Shown here in pieces: positions 50,370 through 60,608 of a stretch of DNA of 64,000 bases. The DNA is taken from contig NZ_BAABLF010000030.1 of NCBI RefSeq assembly GCF_039544205.1, forward strand, positions 1 to 64,000, in the 5' to 3' direction. Origin of the DNA: Ferrimonas gelatinilytica (GTDB lineage Bacteria > Pseudomonadota > Gammaproteobacteria > Enterobacterales > Shewanellaceae). Under the pieces are notes generated by a model, which had not been told where the DNA came from, made no database searches, and worked only from the letters and a program-made list of their open reading frames with translations. Position numbers and translations under genes: made by a program. Position 1 is the first letter of the stretch; the number at the start of each line of letters is the position of its first letter.

Positions 50370-50412
50370 GAGCACGTTTGCGGGTGTTTTGGACAGGGCT
50401 TTTCTCTATAAT
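50370..50412 (+). promoter_or_regulatory. Candidate purL promoter with PurR-like box
   Basis: GAGCACGTTTGCGGGT (50370-50385) contains ACGTTTGCG, the right half of the PurR operator consensus. TGTTTT and TATAAT (50407-50412), with a 16-base spacer, form a plausible sigma-70 promoter just downstream. purL is a PurR target in E. coli. Confidence 0.55.
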
Positions 50413-50531
50413 GGCGCCACTCAAAAATGCCTCCGCCCCGGCGTCCCCATCGGCTGTGAGCTGCTGTCATCGTCGTCGCCGGGTCGAGAACAATAAAAAC
50501 CTGTACCCCAACTTTATAAAGGTATATCGAC

Positions 50532-53500
50532 GTGATTGAGATCCTTCGCGGCGCACCGGCCCTCTCCGACTTTCGAGTCACTAAGCTACTGCAAGCTTGC
50601 CAAGACGCCAAACTGCCAGTCTCTGACCTTTACGCTGAACACTACCACTTCGCCCACCTCACCGCCCCCCTGTCTCCCCAACACAGCGAGCAACTGGCGC
50701 AGATCCTCACTTACGGACCCCGTATGGAGGAGCACGAGCCTGCAGGGAAGCTGATGCTGGTGGTGCCGCGCCCGGGTACCATCTCGCCCTGGTCCTCCAA
50801 GGCCACCGATATCGCCCACAACTGTGGATTGACGCAGGTCAAGCGACTGGAGCGGGGCTTAGCCTGGTATGTACAGTTAGATGCGCCACTGAATGAGGCC
50901 CAGCAGAAACAGTTGCTGGGCCTTATTCATGATCGCATGGTTGAAGCGGTGCTGCCGGATCTGGATGCGGTCGAGGTCCTGTTTGAGGCGGCTGAGCCCA
51001 AGCCGTTCACCAGCGTTGATATCCTCGGCGGTGGCCGTGAGGCGCTGGCGGAGGCGAACCTGCGTCTGGGGCTGGCGTTGGCGGAGGATGAGGTCGATTA
51101 CCTGGTGGAGAACTTCAGCCGCCTGGGTCGCAACCCCAACGACATTGAGCTTTACATGTTCGCCCAGGCCAACTCCGAGCATTGTCGTCACAAGATCTTC
51201 AACGCCGACTGGACTATTGATGGCGAGGTTCAGCCCAAGTCGCTGTTCAAGATGATCAAGAACACCTTCGAGGTGACCCCGGAGGAGACACTGTCCGCTT
51301 ACAAGGACAACGCTGCGGTGATGACAGGTTCCCGGGGCGGGCGTTTCTTTGCGGATGCTGACGGTACCTACCGTTACCATCAGGAGCCGGTTCACATCCT
51401 GATGAAGGTGGAGACCCACAACCACCCCACGGCCATCTCCCCCTACCCGGGCGCGGCCACCGGTTCCGGCGGTGAGATCCGCGATGAAGGCGCCACCGGC
51501 CGGGGCTCCAAGCCCAAGGCGGGTCTGACCGGCTTTACCGTTTCCAACCTGAAGATCCCCGGCTTCGAGCAGCCCTGGGAGCAGGCCGACGCCATCAAGG
51601 ACTACGGCAAGCCGGATCGCATCGTCACTCCGCTGGAGATCATGCTGGAGGGCCCGCTGGGCGGGGCGGCCTTCAACAACGAGTTTGGTCGTCCGGCCCT
51701 CACCGGCTATTTCCGCACCTACGAGCAGCAGGTGACCAGCTTTAACGGTACTGAGGTGCGTGGCTACCACAAGCCGATCATGCTGGCCGGTGGCTTGGGT
51801 AACATCCGCGAAGAGCATGTGCAGAAGGGGGAGATCCCCGTTGGCGCCAAGCTGATCGTGCTGGGTGGGCCGGCGATGAACATCGGCCTGGGGGGCGGTG
51901 CCGCCTCCTCTATGGCCTCCGGGCAATCCTCCGAGGATCTGGATTTTGCCTCTGTACAGCGGGACAACCCGGAGATCGAGCGCCGCTGCCAGGAGGTGAT
52001 CGATCGCTGCTGGCAACTGGGTGAGCACAACCCCATCGCCTTTATCCACGATGTGGGCGCTGGCGGCCTTTCCAACGCCATGCCGGAGCTGGTGGATGAT
52101 GGCGGCCGTGGCGGCATTTTCCAGTTGCGGGACGTACTCAGCGATGAGCCGGGGATGTCGCCGCTGGAGCTGTGGTGTAACGAGTCTCAGGAGCGTTACG
52201 TGCTGGCGGTGGCGCCGGAGAACCTGGCCACCTTCGATGCGCTGTGCCGCCGTGAGCGGGCGCCTTACGCAGTAATCGGTGAGGCCACCGAGGCACGCCA
52301 CCTGACCCTTGAGGACAGCCATTTCGACAATACTCCCATCGACATGCCGATGGAGGTGCTGCTGGGTAAGGCACCCAAGATGCATCGCGAAGCGAGCCGG
52401 ACTTCCTGCCTGGCCCCGGCGCTGGACCTGTCCGGTGTTACCGCCAAGGACGCCATCCGTCGGGTACTGCGCCTGCCGGCGGTGGCAGAGAAAACCTTCC
52501 TCATCACCATCGGCGACCGCAGCGTCACCGGTATGGTCGCCCGTGACCAGATGGTCGGCCCCTGGCAGGTGCCGGTGGCCAATGCGGCGGTGACCACGGC
52601 GACTCTGGACTCCTACCACGGTGAAGCGATGGCGATGGGGGAGCGTACCCCCCTGGCCCTGATCAACCACGGTGCCTCGGCCCGCATGGCGGTCGGGGAA
52701 GCGCTCACTAACCTGGCCTCTGCCCATGTGGGTGAGCTTAAGCACGTGAAACTCTCCGCCAACTGGATGGCGGCGGCGGGGCATCCCGGCGAGGATGCCG
52801 GCCTTTACGAGGCGGTGAAGGCGGTGGGCGAGGAGTTGTGCCCGACGCTGGGGATCACCATCCCGGTGGGCAAGGATTCCATGTCGATGAAGACCGCCTG
52901 GGAGGATCAGGGTGAACAGAAATCGGTGACGGCACCGCTGTCACTGGTGATCACCGCTTTCGGTCGGGTCGAGGATGTGCGTAACACCGTGACCCCACAG
53001 CTGCGCGCCGATCTGGGTGACACCACACTGCTCTATTTGGACCTGGCAGAGGGGCAACAGCGCCTGGGCGGCTCCGCCCTGGCGCAGGTCTACAGCCAGT
53101 TGGGCAACCAGGCGCCGGACCTGGACAACGCCGCATTGCTTAAAGGGTTCTGGTACGCGATTCAGCAGCTTGCGGCCGAGAAGAAGTTGCTGGCCTACCA
53201 CGACAAGGGCGACGGCGGCCTGCTGGTTACCCTGGCGGAGATGGCCTTCGCCGGCAAGCAAGGGGTTGACGTCGACCTGGCGGGCCTGGGGAACGATCCC
53301 CTGGCGCTGCTGTTCAACGAGGAGCTCGGTGCGGTGATCCAGGTACGCACCCGTGATCTGGACGAGGTGCGTGCGGTACTGGCAGCCCAGGGGCTTGAGC
53401 ACTGCAGCCACCTGATCGGCGGGCTGTTTGATCCGCGGGGGGATGATCATGACCGCATCCGGATCCGCCAGGGGGATACCCTGCTGTTGGATGAGTCCCG

Positions 53501-54467
53501 CACGGAATTGCGCACCCTGTGGGGGGAAACGACCTACCGGATGCAGGCACTGCGGGATAACCCCCAGTGTGCACTGGAGGAGTTCGAGGCCAAGCAGGAC
53601 AGCGAGGACCCGGGCCTCTTTACCAAGCTGAGCTTTGACCCGGCTGAGGATATCGCGGCACCGGTGATCTTCCGTAACGGCGCCCGTGGCGCCGCTCCGA
53701 AGGTGGCGATCCTGCGGGAGCAGGGGGTGAACTCCCACGTGGAGATGGCCGCGGCGTTTGACCGCGCTGGCTTCGAGGCGGTGGACGTGCACATGTCCGA
53801 CATCCTGGAGGGGCGCCTGAGCCTGTCGCAGTTCCAGACTCTGGTGGCCTGTGGCGGCTTCTCCTACGGAGACGTGCTGGGTGCGGGGGAGGGCTGGGCC
53901 AAGTCAATCCTGTTCAACGATCGGGCCCGGGACCAGTTCCAGGCGTTCTTTGAGCGCAATGATACCCTCTCACTGGGAGTCTGCAACGGCTGCCAGATGC
54001 TCTCCAACCTGAAGAGCATCATCCCCGGTGCACAGCATTGGCCGCACTTTGTGCGTAACCGCTCCGAGCGGTTCGAGGCGCGCTTCTCCCTGGTCGAGGT
54101 GCAGGAATCGCCCTCCGCATTCTTTGGCGGCATGGTCGGCTCGGTGATGCCCATCGCTGTCTCCCATGGGGAGGGGCGGGCGGAGTTTGCCAACCTGGAC
54201 GCGTTCCAGGCGGCGGATAACTCAGGGACGGTGGCGCTGCGTTATCTTAACCACCGCGGTCAGATCGCCACCGCCTACCCGGCGAACCCCAACGGTTCCC
54301 CGGCAGGGATCACCGGCCTGACCACCAGCGACGGGCGCACTACCATCATGATGCCGCACCCGGAGCGGGTGTTCCGTACCGTGACCAACTCCTGGCACCC
54401 TGACGGCTGGGGTGAGGACTCCCCCTGGATGCGGATGTTCCGCAATGCACGGGTGACCCTGGACTGA
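50532..54467 (+). CDS. purL: Phosphoribosylformylglycinamidine synthase PurL
   Basis: This 1311-residue purine biosynthesis enzyme converts FGAR and glutamine to FGAM with ATP. The N-terminal PurS-like part starts VIEILRGAPALSDFRVTKLL. Two AIR-synthase-like domains follow (GSGGEIRDEGATGRGSK; ANWMAAAGHPGEDAGLYEAV). The C-terminal glutamine amidotransferase has the nucleophile Cys1151 in LGVCNGCQML and SHGEGRAEF. Length matches the large-type PurL of gammaproteobacteria. A GTG start at 50532 agrees with the E. coli N-terminus. It is single and is closed by a terminator. Confidence 0.97.
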   Translation: MIEILRGAPALSDFRVTKLLQACQDAKLPVSDLYAEHYHFAHLTAPLSPQHSEQLAQILTYGPRMEEHEPAGKLMLVVPRPGTISPWSSKATDIAHNCGLTQVKRLERGLAWYVQLDAPLNEAQQKQLLGLIHDRMVEAVLPDLDAVEVLFEAAEPKPFTSVDILGGGREALAEANLRLGLALAEDEVDYLVENFSRLGRNPNDIELYMFAQANSEHCRHKIFNADWTIDGEVQPKSLFKMIKNTFEVTPEETLSAYKDNAAVMTGSRGGRFFADADGTYRYHQEPVHILMKVETHNHPTAISPYPGAATGSGGEIRDEGATGRGSKPKAGLTGFTVSNLKIPGFEQPWEQADAIKDYGKPDRIVTPLEIMLEGPLGGAAFNNEFGRPALTGYFRTYEQQVTSFNGTEVRGYHKPIMLAGGLGNIREEHVQKGEIPVGAKLIVLGGPAMNIGLGGGAASSMASGQSSEDLDFASVQRDNPEIERRCQEVIDRCWQLGEHNPIAFIHDVGAGGLSNAMPELVDDGGRGGIFQLRDVLSDEPGMSPLELWCNESQERYVLAVAPENLATFDALCRRERAPYAVIGEATEARHLTLEDSHFDNTPIDMPMEVLLGKAPKMHREASRTSCLAPALDLSGVTAKDAIRRVLRLPAVAEKTFLITIGDRSVTGMVARDQMVGPWQVPVANAAVTTATLDSYHGEAMAMGERTPLALINHGASARMAVGEALTNLASAHVGELKHVKLSANWMAAAGHPGEDAGLYEAVKAVGEELCPTLGITIPVGKDSMSMKTAWEDQGEQKSVTAPLSLVITAFGRVEDVRNTVTPQLRADLGDTTLLYLDLAEGQQRLGGSALAQVYSQLGNQAPDLDNAALLKGFWYAIQQLAAEKKLLAYHDKGDGGLLVTLAEMAFAGKQGVDVDLAGLGNDPLALLFNEELGAVIQVRTRDLDEVRAVLAAQGLEHCSHLIGGLFDPRGDDHDRIRIRQGDTLLLDESRTELRTLWGETTYRMQALRDNPQCALEEFEAKQDSEDPGLFTKLSFDPAEDIAAPVIFRNGARGAAPKVAILREQGVNSHVEMAAAFDRAGFEAVDVHMSDILEGRLSLSQFQTLVACGGFSYGDVLGAGEGWAKSILFNDRARDQFQAFFERNDTLSLGVCNGCQMLSNLKSIIPGAQHWPHFVRNRSERFEARFSLVEVQESPSAFFGGMVGSVMPIAVSHGEGRAEFANLDAFQAADNSGTVALRYLNHRGQIATAYPANPNGSPAGITGLTTSDGRTTIMMPHPERVFRTVTNSWHPDGWGEDSPWMRMFRNARVTLD

Positions 54468-54855
54468 CCCCGTCCATGACGCCTGGGCTTCGGCCCGGTA
54501 GATAACGGTTGAGATCAACACCGCCCCCAATCGGGGCGGTGTTTTTTTGTGCCGTCGCCGAGGTTTTGGTCCGTTTGACCATCTGTTCGGTTCCGAGGGA
54601 CGTGTCCGAGACAGGGTTGTGGGGAGGGTGTTGGCACCGCGGAATGGACAAAAAAACACCTGTCAAGAGGTTGGTGATAACGCATCGCTATCGCAATGTA
54701 ATCGCATGTTAATTAAATGGTTGAATGTTTGTTAATGTTCTGGTTACATCGGCTGTGACAGATTGGGTTCCACCCATATTGATTCCTACTCCAGGGAGAA
54801 GTCGGAGAGGAAGGAACAACAAAAACACACATTGATGTGTCCAGGGAGAAAACAC
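54468..54855 (+). promoter_or_regulatory. Intergenic region with purL terminator and receptor promoter
   Basis: After the terminator, TTGAAT (54721-54726) and TTACAT (54744-54749), spaced 17 bases, are a plausible promoter for the TonB-dependent receptor gene. No clear Fur box is seen. No gene is present. Confidence 0.5.
54517..54549 (+). terminator. Rho-independent terminator of purL
   Basis: AACACCGCCCC pairs with GGGGCGGTGTT with a CAAT loop and T-run. Confidence 0.93.
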
Positions 54856-57600
54856 ATGATCAACAACAGCGTCGTATCAAAAGCCGTTCGTTTGGCTTTG
54901 CTGGCTGGAGCGACCACCGCGGCGTACTCCGCCCCGGTTGCTTTTGCTGCCGAGGAGGAGGGCGTCGAGCGTATCGAAGTCACCGGTTCCCGCATTAAGC
55001 GTACCGACATCGAGACCGCCAGCCCCATCACCGTCTTCTCATCCGAAGATATCGCCAATACCGGTGTGAGCACCCTTGAGGACTTCGTCCAGACCATCCC
55101 CGCCATTAACGGTGGTGCGGAAGGTTCCTCCATCAACAACGGTTCTCGCGGTTACGCCACCGCCTCTCTGCGTGGTTTGGGCTCTGGCCGTACCCTGGTG
55201 TTGATCAACGGTCGCCGCTTCGCTTCTGGCGATCTGAACTCCATCCCCACTGCTTACGTTGAGCAGGTAGAAGTGCTGCGTGACGGCGCCTCCACCATCT
55301 ATGGCTCCGACGCCATCGCCGGGGTGATCAACTTCATCACCAAGAAAGATTTCGAAGGGCTGGAGTTCAACGCCCAGTACGACGTGACCGGCGAAGGCGA
55401 CGGCGAGAAGAGCCTCTTCTCCGTCACCACCGGTGCCTCCTCCGACCGCGGCAACGTGGTTCTCTCCCTGCAGTACACCGATCGTAAGCCGATCGGGCAG
55501 GGTGACCGTGACTTCTCCGACTGCCCCATCTTCGAGCGCGGTGGTGAGAAGGTGTGTGGTGGCTCCGGCACCATCCCTTATGGTCAGTACTTCTACCTCG
55601 ACGGTGAACCGAGTGGTGGCTACGTTAAAGATCCGGTAACCGGTGAAGAACGTCCTTTTGACCAGGCAGTTGACGGGTATAACTACTCCGTCGCTTCTTA
55701 CATGGTGACCCCCCAGGAGGTGTTCAGCATCAACGGTGCCGGTCGTTACGACATCACCGACAGCACCAGCGCCTTCATCGAGGGTGGTTTCACCAACCGT
55801 CAGTCCGATCAGCTGATGGCACCGGAAGGGACCTTCTGGGGCCCGGTCATGCCAGCCACTAACCCGGGTAACCCCGCTGGTGAAGACCTGATCGTCTACC
55901 GCCGTCTGGCGGAAACCGGTGGTCGTGCCTTTACCCAGGACTTCTCCGACTACCGTATGGTGTTCGGTTTCGACGGCGCCATCGCCGACCGTTTCTACTG
56001 GGATGTGTCCTACAACTTCGCCCGCTTTGTGGACAGCCGCCTGGATCTGGGCCGAGTCAACCCTGAGCGCGTGGGAACTCTGCTGGATCCGGCACTCTGT
56101 GCCGCCGACCCTGATTGTGCTGCCGCTGCCCCCGATGGGTATTGGGACATCCTGACCGAAGGTTCTCTGACCGACGAGATGATCAACTACGCCTTCGTGC
56201 CTAACTCCCCGGTGGTCCGCGGTGAGACCCGTCAGTTCATGTTCAACATCACCGGTGATCTGGGTGCATCCCTGCCGGGCGGCGAGATCATGTGGGCGGC
56301 GGGTTACGAGAAGCGTTACGAAACCTACGAGAGCGTGCCGGACGGCGCCGCCTCCATCGGCCAGATCTACTCCGTTACCGGTGACCCGACCGAAGGTCAG
56401 TTCAAGGTGGACGAAGCCTTCTTTGAGATCGACCTTCCGATCCTCTCCGGCATGTTCCTGGCCGAAGAGCTGAGCATCAACGCCGCAGTCCGTTACACCG
56501 ACTACGACTACCTTGCCAGCAGCTCCACCAACACCAAGTTCGGCATCGAGTGGGCCCCCATCGAGGACCTGAAGCTGCGTGCGACGTACGCCGAAGGCTT
56601 CCGTGCTCCGGGGATCACCGAGTTGTTTGCCCCCCAGGCGGAAACCAACCTGGCTTACAGCGAGCCTTGTGAAAACTACGGTAACCTGGATCCGTCCGTT
56701 GGTAATAATGCCAACATCATCGCCAACTGTGCCTCCGAAGGCCTGCCGGGCGACTTCGAGCTCTCCTCTGACCAATCCTCTACTGTGGTCGGTGGTAACC
56801 CGGACCTGGAGCCGGAGGAGTCCGAAAGCTTCACCGCCGGTCTGGTTTACAGCACCGACTTTGGCTTCAGCTTCGGCGTTGACTACTTCGACATCGAGAT
56901 CACCAACGGGATCGGAACCGCCGGGACCAACAACGTGATCAACGGCTGTTGGGAGAGCGCTGGCTTCTCCAGCCCGCTGTGTGACTTCATCAAGGGTCCG
57001 GAATACCTGGGCGAAGCCCCGCGTCCCGGCTCCCCGTACCGTAACGCTGTGGGCAACCCCTCCGGTGTCCTGTTGCTGAGCGAAAACCTCTCCACTTTCG
57101 AAACCTCCGGTATCGACTTTGATGTGTCCTACAAGGCGGAACTGGGTGGCGGTGACTTCTCCGCGAAACTGACCGGGACCTACCTGGACACCTACGATTA
57201 CCTGCCGTTCGTGGGCGCCGATCTGGTAGAAGCGGCCGGCAAGGTGGCGGAAGACCAGTGGGAAACCACCCTGGCGGTATTCTCCGAGTGGCGTACCAAC
57301 CTGACCGTGAACTACGCCATGGACAACTGGGCCATCAGCTGGCAGACCCGCTACCAGTCTGAAGGGGAAGATCTCTTCGCTTCCGAGGACAACCTGGATA
57401 ACATCGCGGACTCCGTGTTCTACCACGACCTCCAGGGTACCTACTTCGTTCAGGACAACACCGCTTTGACCTTTGGTGTTAAGAACCTGTTTGACGAGGA
57501 GGCTCCTTACCTCACCGGTAACCAGGACATGAACACCATTCCGGCGTCCTACGACACCGCTGGTCAGTACTGGTATGCCCGTGTGAGCGTTAAGTTCTAA
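54856..57600 (+). CDS. TonB-dependent outer-membrane receptor
   Basis: This 914-residue receptor has a signal peptide (VRLALLAGATTAAYSAPVAFA), a TonB-box-like segment (GVERIEVTGSRI), and the plug domain with TASLRGLGSGRTLVLINGRR. A 22-strand barrel follows, ending in YWYARVSVKF with the terminal Phe. The ligand is unknown; the sub-family with the RGYATASLRGLGSGRT motif includes receptors for peptides or sugars as well as siderophores. ATG 54856 with AGGGAGA is the best start. It precedes a TonB2 operon that could energise it. Confidence 0.9.
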   Translation: MINNSVVSKAVRLALLAGATTAAYSAPVAFAAEEEGVERIEVTGSRIKRTDIETASPITVFSSEDIANTGVSTLEDFVQTIPAINGGAEGSSINNGSRGYATASLRGLGSGRTLVLINGRRFASGDLNSIPTAYVEQVEVLRDGASTIYGSDAIAGVINFITKKDFEGLEFNAQYDVTGEGDGEKSLFSVTTGASSDRGNVVLSLQYTDRKPIGQGDRDFSDCPIFERGGEKVCGGSGTIPYGQYFYLDGEPSGGYVKDPVTGEERPFDQAVDGYNYSVASYMVTPQEVFSINGAGRYDITDSTSAFIEGGFTNRQSDQLMAPEGTFWGPVMPATNPGNPAGEDLIVYRRLAETGGRAFTQDFSDYRMVFGFDGAIADRFYWDVSYNFARFVDSRLDLGRVNPERVGTLLDPALCAADPDCAAAAPDGYWDILTEGSLTDEMINYAFVPNSPVVRGETRQFMFNITGDLGASLPGGEIMWAAGYEKRYETYESVPDGAASIGQIYSVTGDPTEGQFKVDEAFFEIDLPILSGMFLAEELSINAAVRYTDYDYLASSSTNTKFGIEWAPIEDLKLRATYAEGFRAPGITELFAPQAETNLAYSEPCENYGNLDPSVGNNANIIANCASEGLPGDFELSSDQSSTVVGGNPDLEPEESESFTAGLVYSTDFGFSFGVDYFDIEITNGIGTAGTNNVINGCWESAGFSSPLCDFIKGPEYLGEAPRPGSPYRNAVGNPSGVLLLSENLSTFETSGIDFDVSYKAELGGGDFSAKLTGTYLDTYDYLPFVGADLVEAAGKVAEDQWETTLAVFSEWRTNLTVNYAMDNWAISWQTRYQSEGEDLFASEDNLDNIADSVFYHDLQGTYFVQDNTALTFGVKNLFDEEAPYLTGNQDMNTIPASYDTAGQYWYARVSVKF

Positions 57601-57616
57601 ATCGGCATTGATACTG

Positions 57617-57657
57617 AAAAGGCCAGCATGATGCTGGCCTTTTTTCTTTTTCTTTTT
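57617..57657 (+). terminator. Terminator of the receptor gene
   Basis: AAAAGGCCAGCAT pairs with ATGCTGGCCTTTT, with a long T-rich tail. Confidence 0.93.
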
Positions 57658-57732
57658 CTCTTTCTTGTCACTTTGGTGTCAGTTTTTTATTTTGGCTGAA
57701 GTGTTTTTCAAAAAAGCAGTGAGACAACAGTT

Positions 57733-59511
57733 ATGGCGGTAGAGAGTTTGGCTCCGGTGCAGCAGTTACAGCGGGCGTGGTCGCAGTTCCAGAAAAAAAA
57801 CTTCCAACAGGCACTGCAGTTAGTCGCGCCGCTTATTCAAGGTGGATTGAAGCACCCCGTTATTTTCTATATTCGGGCGGTATCATTGCGACATTTAGGT
57901 CGGTTTGAAGCGGCCGAAGTGGCGTTTAATGCTCTATTAACGACTTATCCAACCGCGGAACACTGGCGTGCCTACGCCGGACTCAAAGGAGACCTGGGCG
58001 ACTATGAGGCGGCGGTGCACTGGATAAAAAAGGCAGTCGAGAAAGCGCCGGAACAGTTCGATAACCATTACAACCTCGGCCGTTACCAGCAAAAATCCGG
58101 GGCATTTCCTGAGGCTCGTGATGCCTACCAGAATGCACTGAAACTGAAGCCGACTCATGCCGGCGTACGCCTAGGGCTGGCACAGGTGCTGCTTGGTATG
58201 GGGGCTCTGCAGCCGGCAGAGCATTGTCTTGAGCAGGGGCTTAAACAGCATCCCGGGCAACTTGCCCTGCGTCACCAATGGGCGCTGTTGAAGTTGCGAA
58301 GGGGGGAGCACGTGGCTGCGCAACAGGCGTTGGATGCCTGCTTGTCCCTGCAGCCGGATAATCGCAACCTGCTGCTCTCCCGGGCCAGACTCTGGATCAG
58401 CCAGGGACGATTCGCTCAGGCTAACGAGCTGTATTTAAAGCTGATAAATAGCGATCCCTTGGATATTCACGCCCAGGATGGCTACCTGGATCTGGGTTGG
58501 ATGCAGGGGGAGGCGGAATCGGCGTTCGCGCTCTACCGCCGCACGGTGGCGGCCAATCCCGCTCATCCCATCGCCCTCTCCTTTGCCAAACATCTTATTC
58601 GGTCCGGGCAATTGGACGAAGCAAATGCGGTGCTGATCGCCTATCAGCAGGCAGGTGGGCTGTCCCCGTCGGCCATTGCGATGCGGGTCCATGCGCTGAG
58701 GGAGTCAGGTGCGATTGATGCCGCACTGACGCTTGCGTTGACCCAGGATAGTGCCGACGAGGGGGTCTTGTGGGAGCGGGCGATAACCCTGATGTGCAAG
58801 GAGAATGGGGAAGGGGCCCTTGCCATTGCTAGAGAACTGTCGGAGGCGCGACCGCGCAGTCAAAAGATCCGAGCACTGCTCTTAGCCTGTCTGAAGGTCA
58901 CCGGACGGATGGGGGAGTACCGTATTCTTTGTGACTATGACCGGGCCGTACGGGTCATCGATATATATGATGAGCAGGAACTTAAAAAAATAGCCGGTGA
59001 GCTAGAGGTCTTACCTCGTCCAAAAAATGCGCCTTTAGAGCAATCTCTTAGAGAAGGTTCGCAAACGCAGGGTGAATTATTTGATACCGAAAATCGTGTT
59101 ATTGCTGCCGTAAAGAGAAAAATAGAAGCGTCCATTTCTGATTATTTAGCTACGAACAGTGCGGGGAGAAATCAGCCTGTTATTGGTGATAAATGTCATG
59201 AACATTATTTTACCGGCTCCTGGTCCGTCGCATTGACCGGGGGCGGACATCACGTCAGTCACTACCACAGTTCGGGGACAATAAGCGGTTGCCTTTATAT
59301 CCAGGTGCCCCGCTGTACGGGCCGGCAGGGCCAGGGGTGGCTTAAGTTTGGCGAGCCGGCGTTGAGTCGCTGGTTGGATTTTGAACCGGATTACCTGGTG
59401 AAACCTAAGCCGGGACAGTTGGTCATTTTTCCCTCTTATCTGTGGCATGGGACCCTGCCCATTAGCGGCGATGAAAAAAGAGTCACCATTGCATTTGATG
59501 CACGTGTTTAA
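57733..59511 (+). CDS. TPR protein with C-terminal 2OG-Fe(II) oxygenase domain
   Basis: The 592-residue protein starts with about ten tetratricopeptide helices (for example DNHYNLGRYQQKSGAFPEARDA) over residues 10-400. The C-terminal 130 residues form a putative 2-oxoglutarate/Fe(II) oxygenase (2OG-FeII_Oxy_5 type). Fe ligands are likely in HHVSHYHSSGTISG (506-512 region) and the distal WHGT (His572), with KRVTIAFDAR giving the 2OG-binding Arg. The family's substrate is unknown. It lies between a TonB-dependent receptor and the TonB2 operon, an order I recall from Shewanella relatives, so it may modify a surface ligand or protein. Confidence 0.85.
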   Translation: MAVESLAPVQQLQRAWSQFQKKNFQQALQLVAPLIQGGLKHPVIFYIRAVSLRHLGRFEAAEVAFNALLTTYPTAEHWRAYAGLKGDLGDYEAAVHWIKKAVEKAPEQFDNHYNLGRYQQKSGAFPEARDAYQNALKLKPTHAGVRLGLAQVLLGMGALQPAEHCLEQGLKQHPGQLALRHQWALLKLRRGEHVAAQQALDACLSLQPDNRNLLLSRARLWISQGRFAQANELYLKLINSDPLDIHAQDGYLDLGWMQGEAESAFALYRRTVAANPAHPIALSFAKHLIRSGQLDEANAVLIAYQQAGGLSPSAIAMRVHALRESGAIDAALTLALTQDSADEGVLWERAITLMCKENGEGALAIARELSEARPRSQKIRALLLACLKVTGRMGEYRILCDYDRAVRVIDIYDEQELKKIAGELEVLPRPKNAPLEQSLREGSQTQGELFDTENRVIAAVKRKIEASISDYLATNSAGRNQPVIGDKCHEHYFTGSWSVALTGGGHHVSHYHSSGTISGCLYIQVPRCTGRQGQGWLKFGEPALSRWLDFEPDYLVKPKPGQLVIFPSYLWHGTLPISGDEKRVTIAFDARV

Positions 59512-59825
59512 GAAAAAGGATTTGTATAACAGGCAAATGCTGTTGGCTGTAACTGGTGGGTTTTTCCGCAGTTAAAAGAAAGGCGGTTTGGAGGAGAAAA
59601 GTTGAAATTTATGTTGCGAAGTTTTCTTTTAAGTTGAAGCCGGCAGCAAGGTTGACACAAGTCACAACGCTGTGGAAAGATTCACGTGCATGTTCCCGGC
59701 TGCCAACAGCGGGGCATCAAAGGAATAACAATAGTACAAAACGGGACTGGCTCCAGTGCAACGCTGGAAAAACACAGTGGAAAGTGTTTGGAGCCGTGGA
59801 CTCACAACAAGACTGGTTGGGAACT
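59512..59825 (+). promoter_or_regulatory. Leader region of the TonB2 operon
   Basis: No gene is supported; a frame from 59556 is open but lacks a family until 59826. TTGACA at 59652-59657 is a good -35, with a weak AAAGAT-type -10 after 17-18 bases. Confidence 0.45.
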
Positions 59826-60608
59826 ATGTCCGTGATGAAAAGAACCAAGCTCGCCTCAGCGGTACTCGGTGCAGCAGCACTGACTGTTAGTGGCATGGCT
59901 ACAGCAGCAGACGCGCTGGCCACAATCCAAAACGCTGACAAGCAGATCCAACAGGATGCTGTGAAATCTCAGCAGAAGATCAACAAACTCTACGACCAGA
60001 CTCAGGACATGCGTTTCGAGTATGGCCAAGTGGTCGCGGAAACTGAAACCCTTCAACACTACAACGACTATGTCGCCACTCTTGTTGCTGACCAGGAAGC
60101 CCGTATGGCCTCCCTGCAGTCGCAGATCGATGGCATCGAGCGTACCAAGCAGGGCGTCGTGCCCCTGATGGATCGCATGATCCAGTCTCTGGACCAGTTC
60201 GTTGCCCTGGACGTGCCCTTCAAAGCGGAAGAGCGTGAGGCCCGGGTTGAGCGCCTGAAGGAGATCATGGGTGACTCCGATGTATCGACTTCCGAAAAAT
60301 ACCGTCTGGTTTTGGATGCCTACCAAATCGAAAACGAATATGGCAACAAGATGGACGCGTACGAAGGCAAGCTGACCATCGACGGCAAAGAGCGCACCGT
60401 GGACTTCTTCCACTTGGGTCGCGTGGTTTTCCTGGCTCAGTCCCTGGATCAGAAAGACGCCTGGGAGTGGGATAACGACAGCCGCGAATGGAAAGCCCTG
60501 CCGGACTCCGACATGCGTTCCGTGTCTAATGCGATCAAGATGGCCCGCCGCCAGGCTGCGCCTGACCTGATCAAACTGCCTGTTAAAGCCGCGGAGAGTG
60601 CAGAATAA
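59826..60608 (+). CDS. DUF3450 protein of the TonB2 locus
   Basis: This periplasmic protein of about 260 residues has a signal peptide (KLASAVLGAAALTVSGMATA) and a long coiled coil (residues 30-110). Segments such as QQDAVKSQQKINKLYDQTQD and LDAYQIENEYGNKMDAYEG match DUF3450. It is the first gene of the TonB2-type operon in Vibrio and Shewanella relatives. Its stop overlaps the next ATG by one base, so it is translationally coupled. The role is unknown. Confidence 0.87.
   Translation: MSVMKRTKLASAVLGAAALTVSGMATAADALATIQNADKQIQQDAVKSQQKINKLYDQTQDMRFEYGQVVAETETLQHYNDYVATLVADQEARMASLQSQIDGIERTKQGVVPLMDRMIQSLDQFVALDVPFKAEEREARVERLKEIMGDSDVSTSEKYRLVLDAYQIENEYGNKMDAYEGKLTIDGKERTVDFFHLGRVVFLAQSLDQKDAWEWDNDSREWKALPDSDMRSVSNAIKMARRQAAPDLIKLPVKAAESAE

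Noticed and set aside
50877..52784. 635-codon minus-strand open frame opposite purL
   Set aside because: purL is unmistakable on the plus strand; the antisense frame is composition-driven.
54715..54855. Fur box upstream of the TonB-dependent receptor
   Set aside because: No adequate match to GATAATGATAATCATTATC was found, so iron control is not claimed.
55039..57426. 795-codon minus-strand open frame opposite the TonB-dependent receptor
   Set aside because: It is antisense to a receptor with signal peptide, plug and terminal Phe. The frame lacks any recognisable domain.
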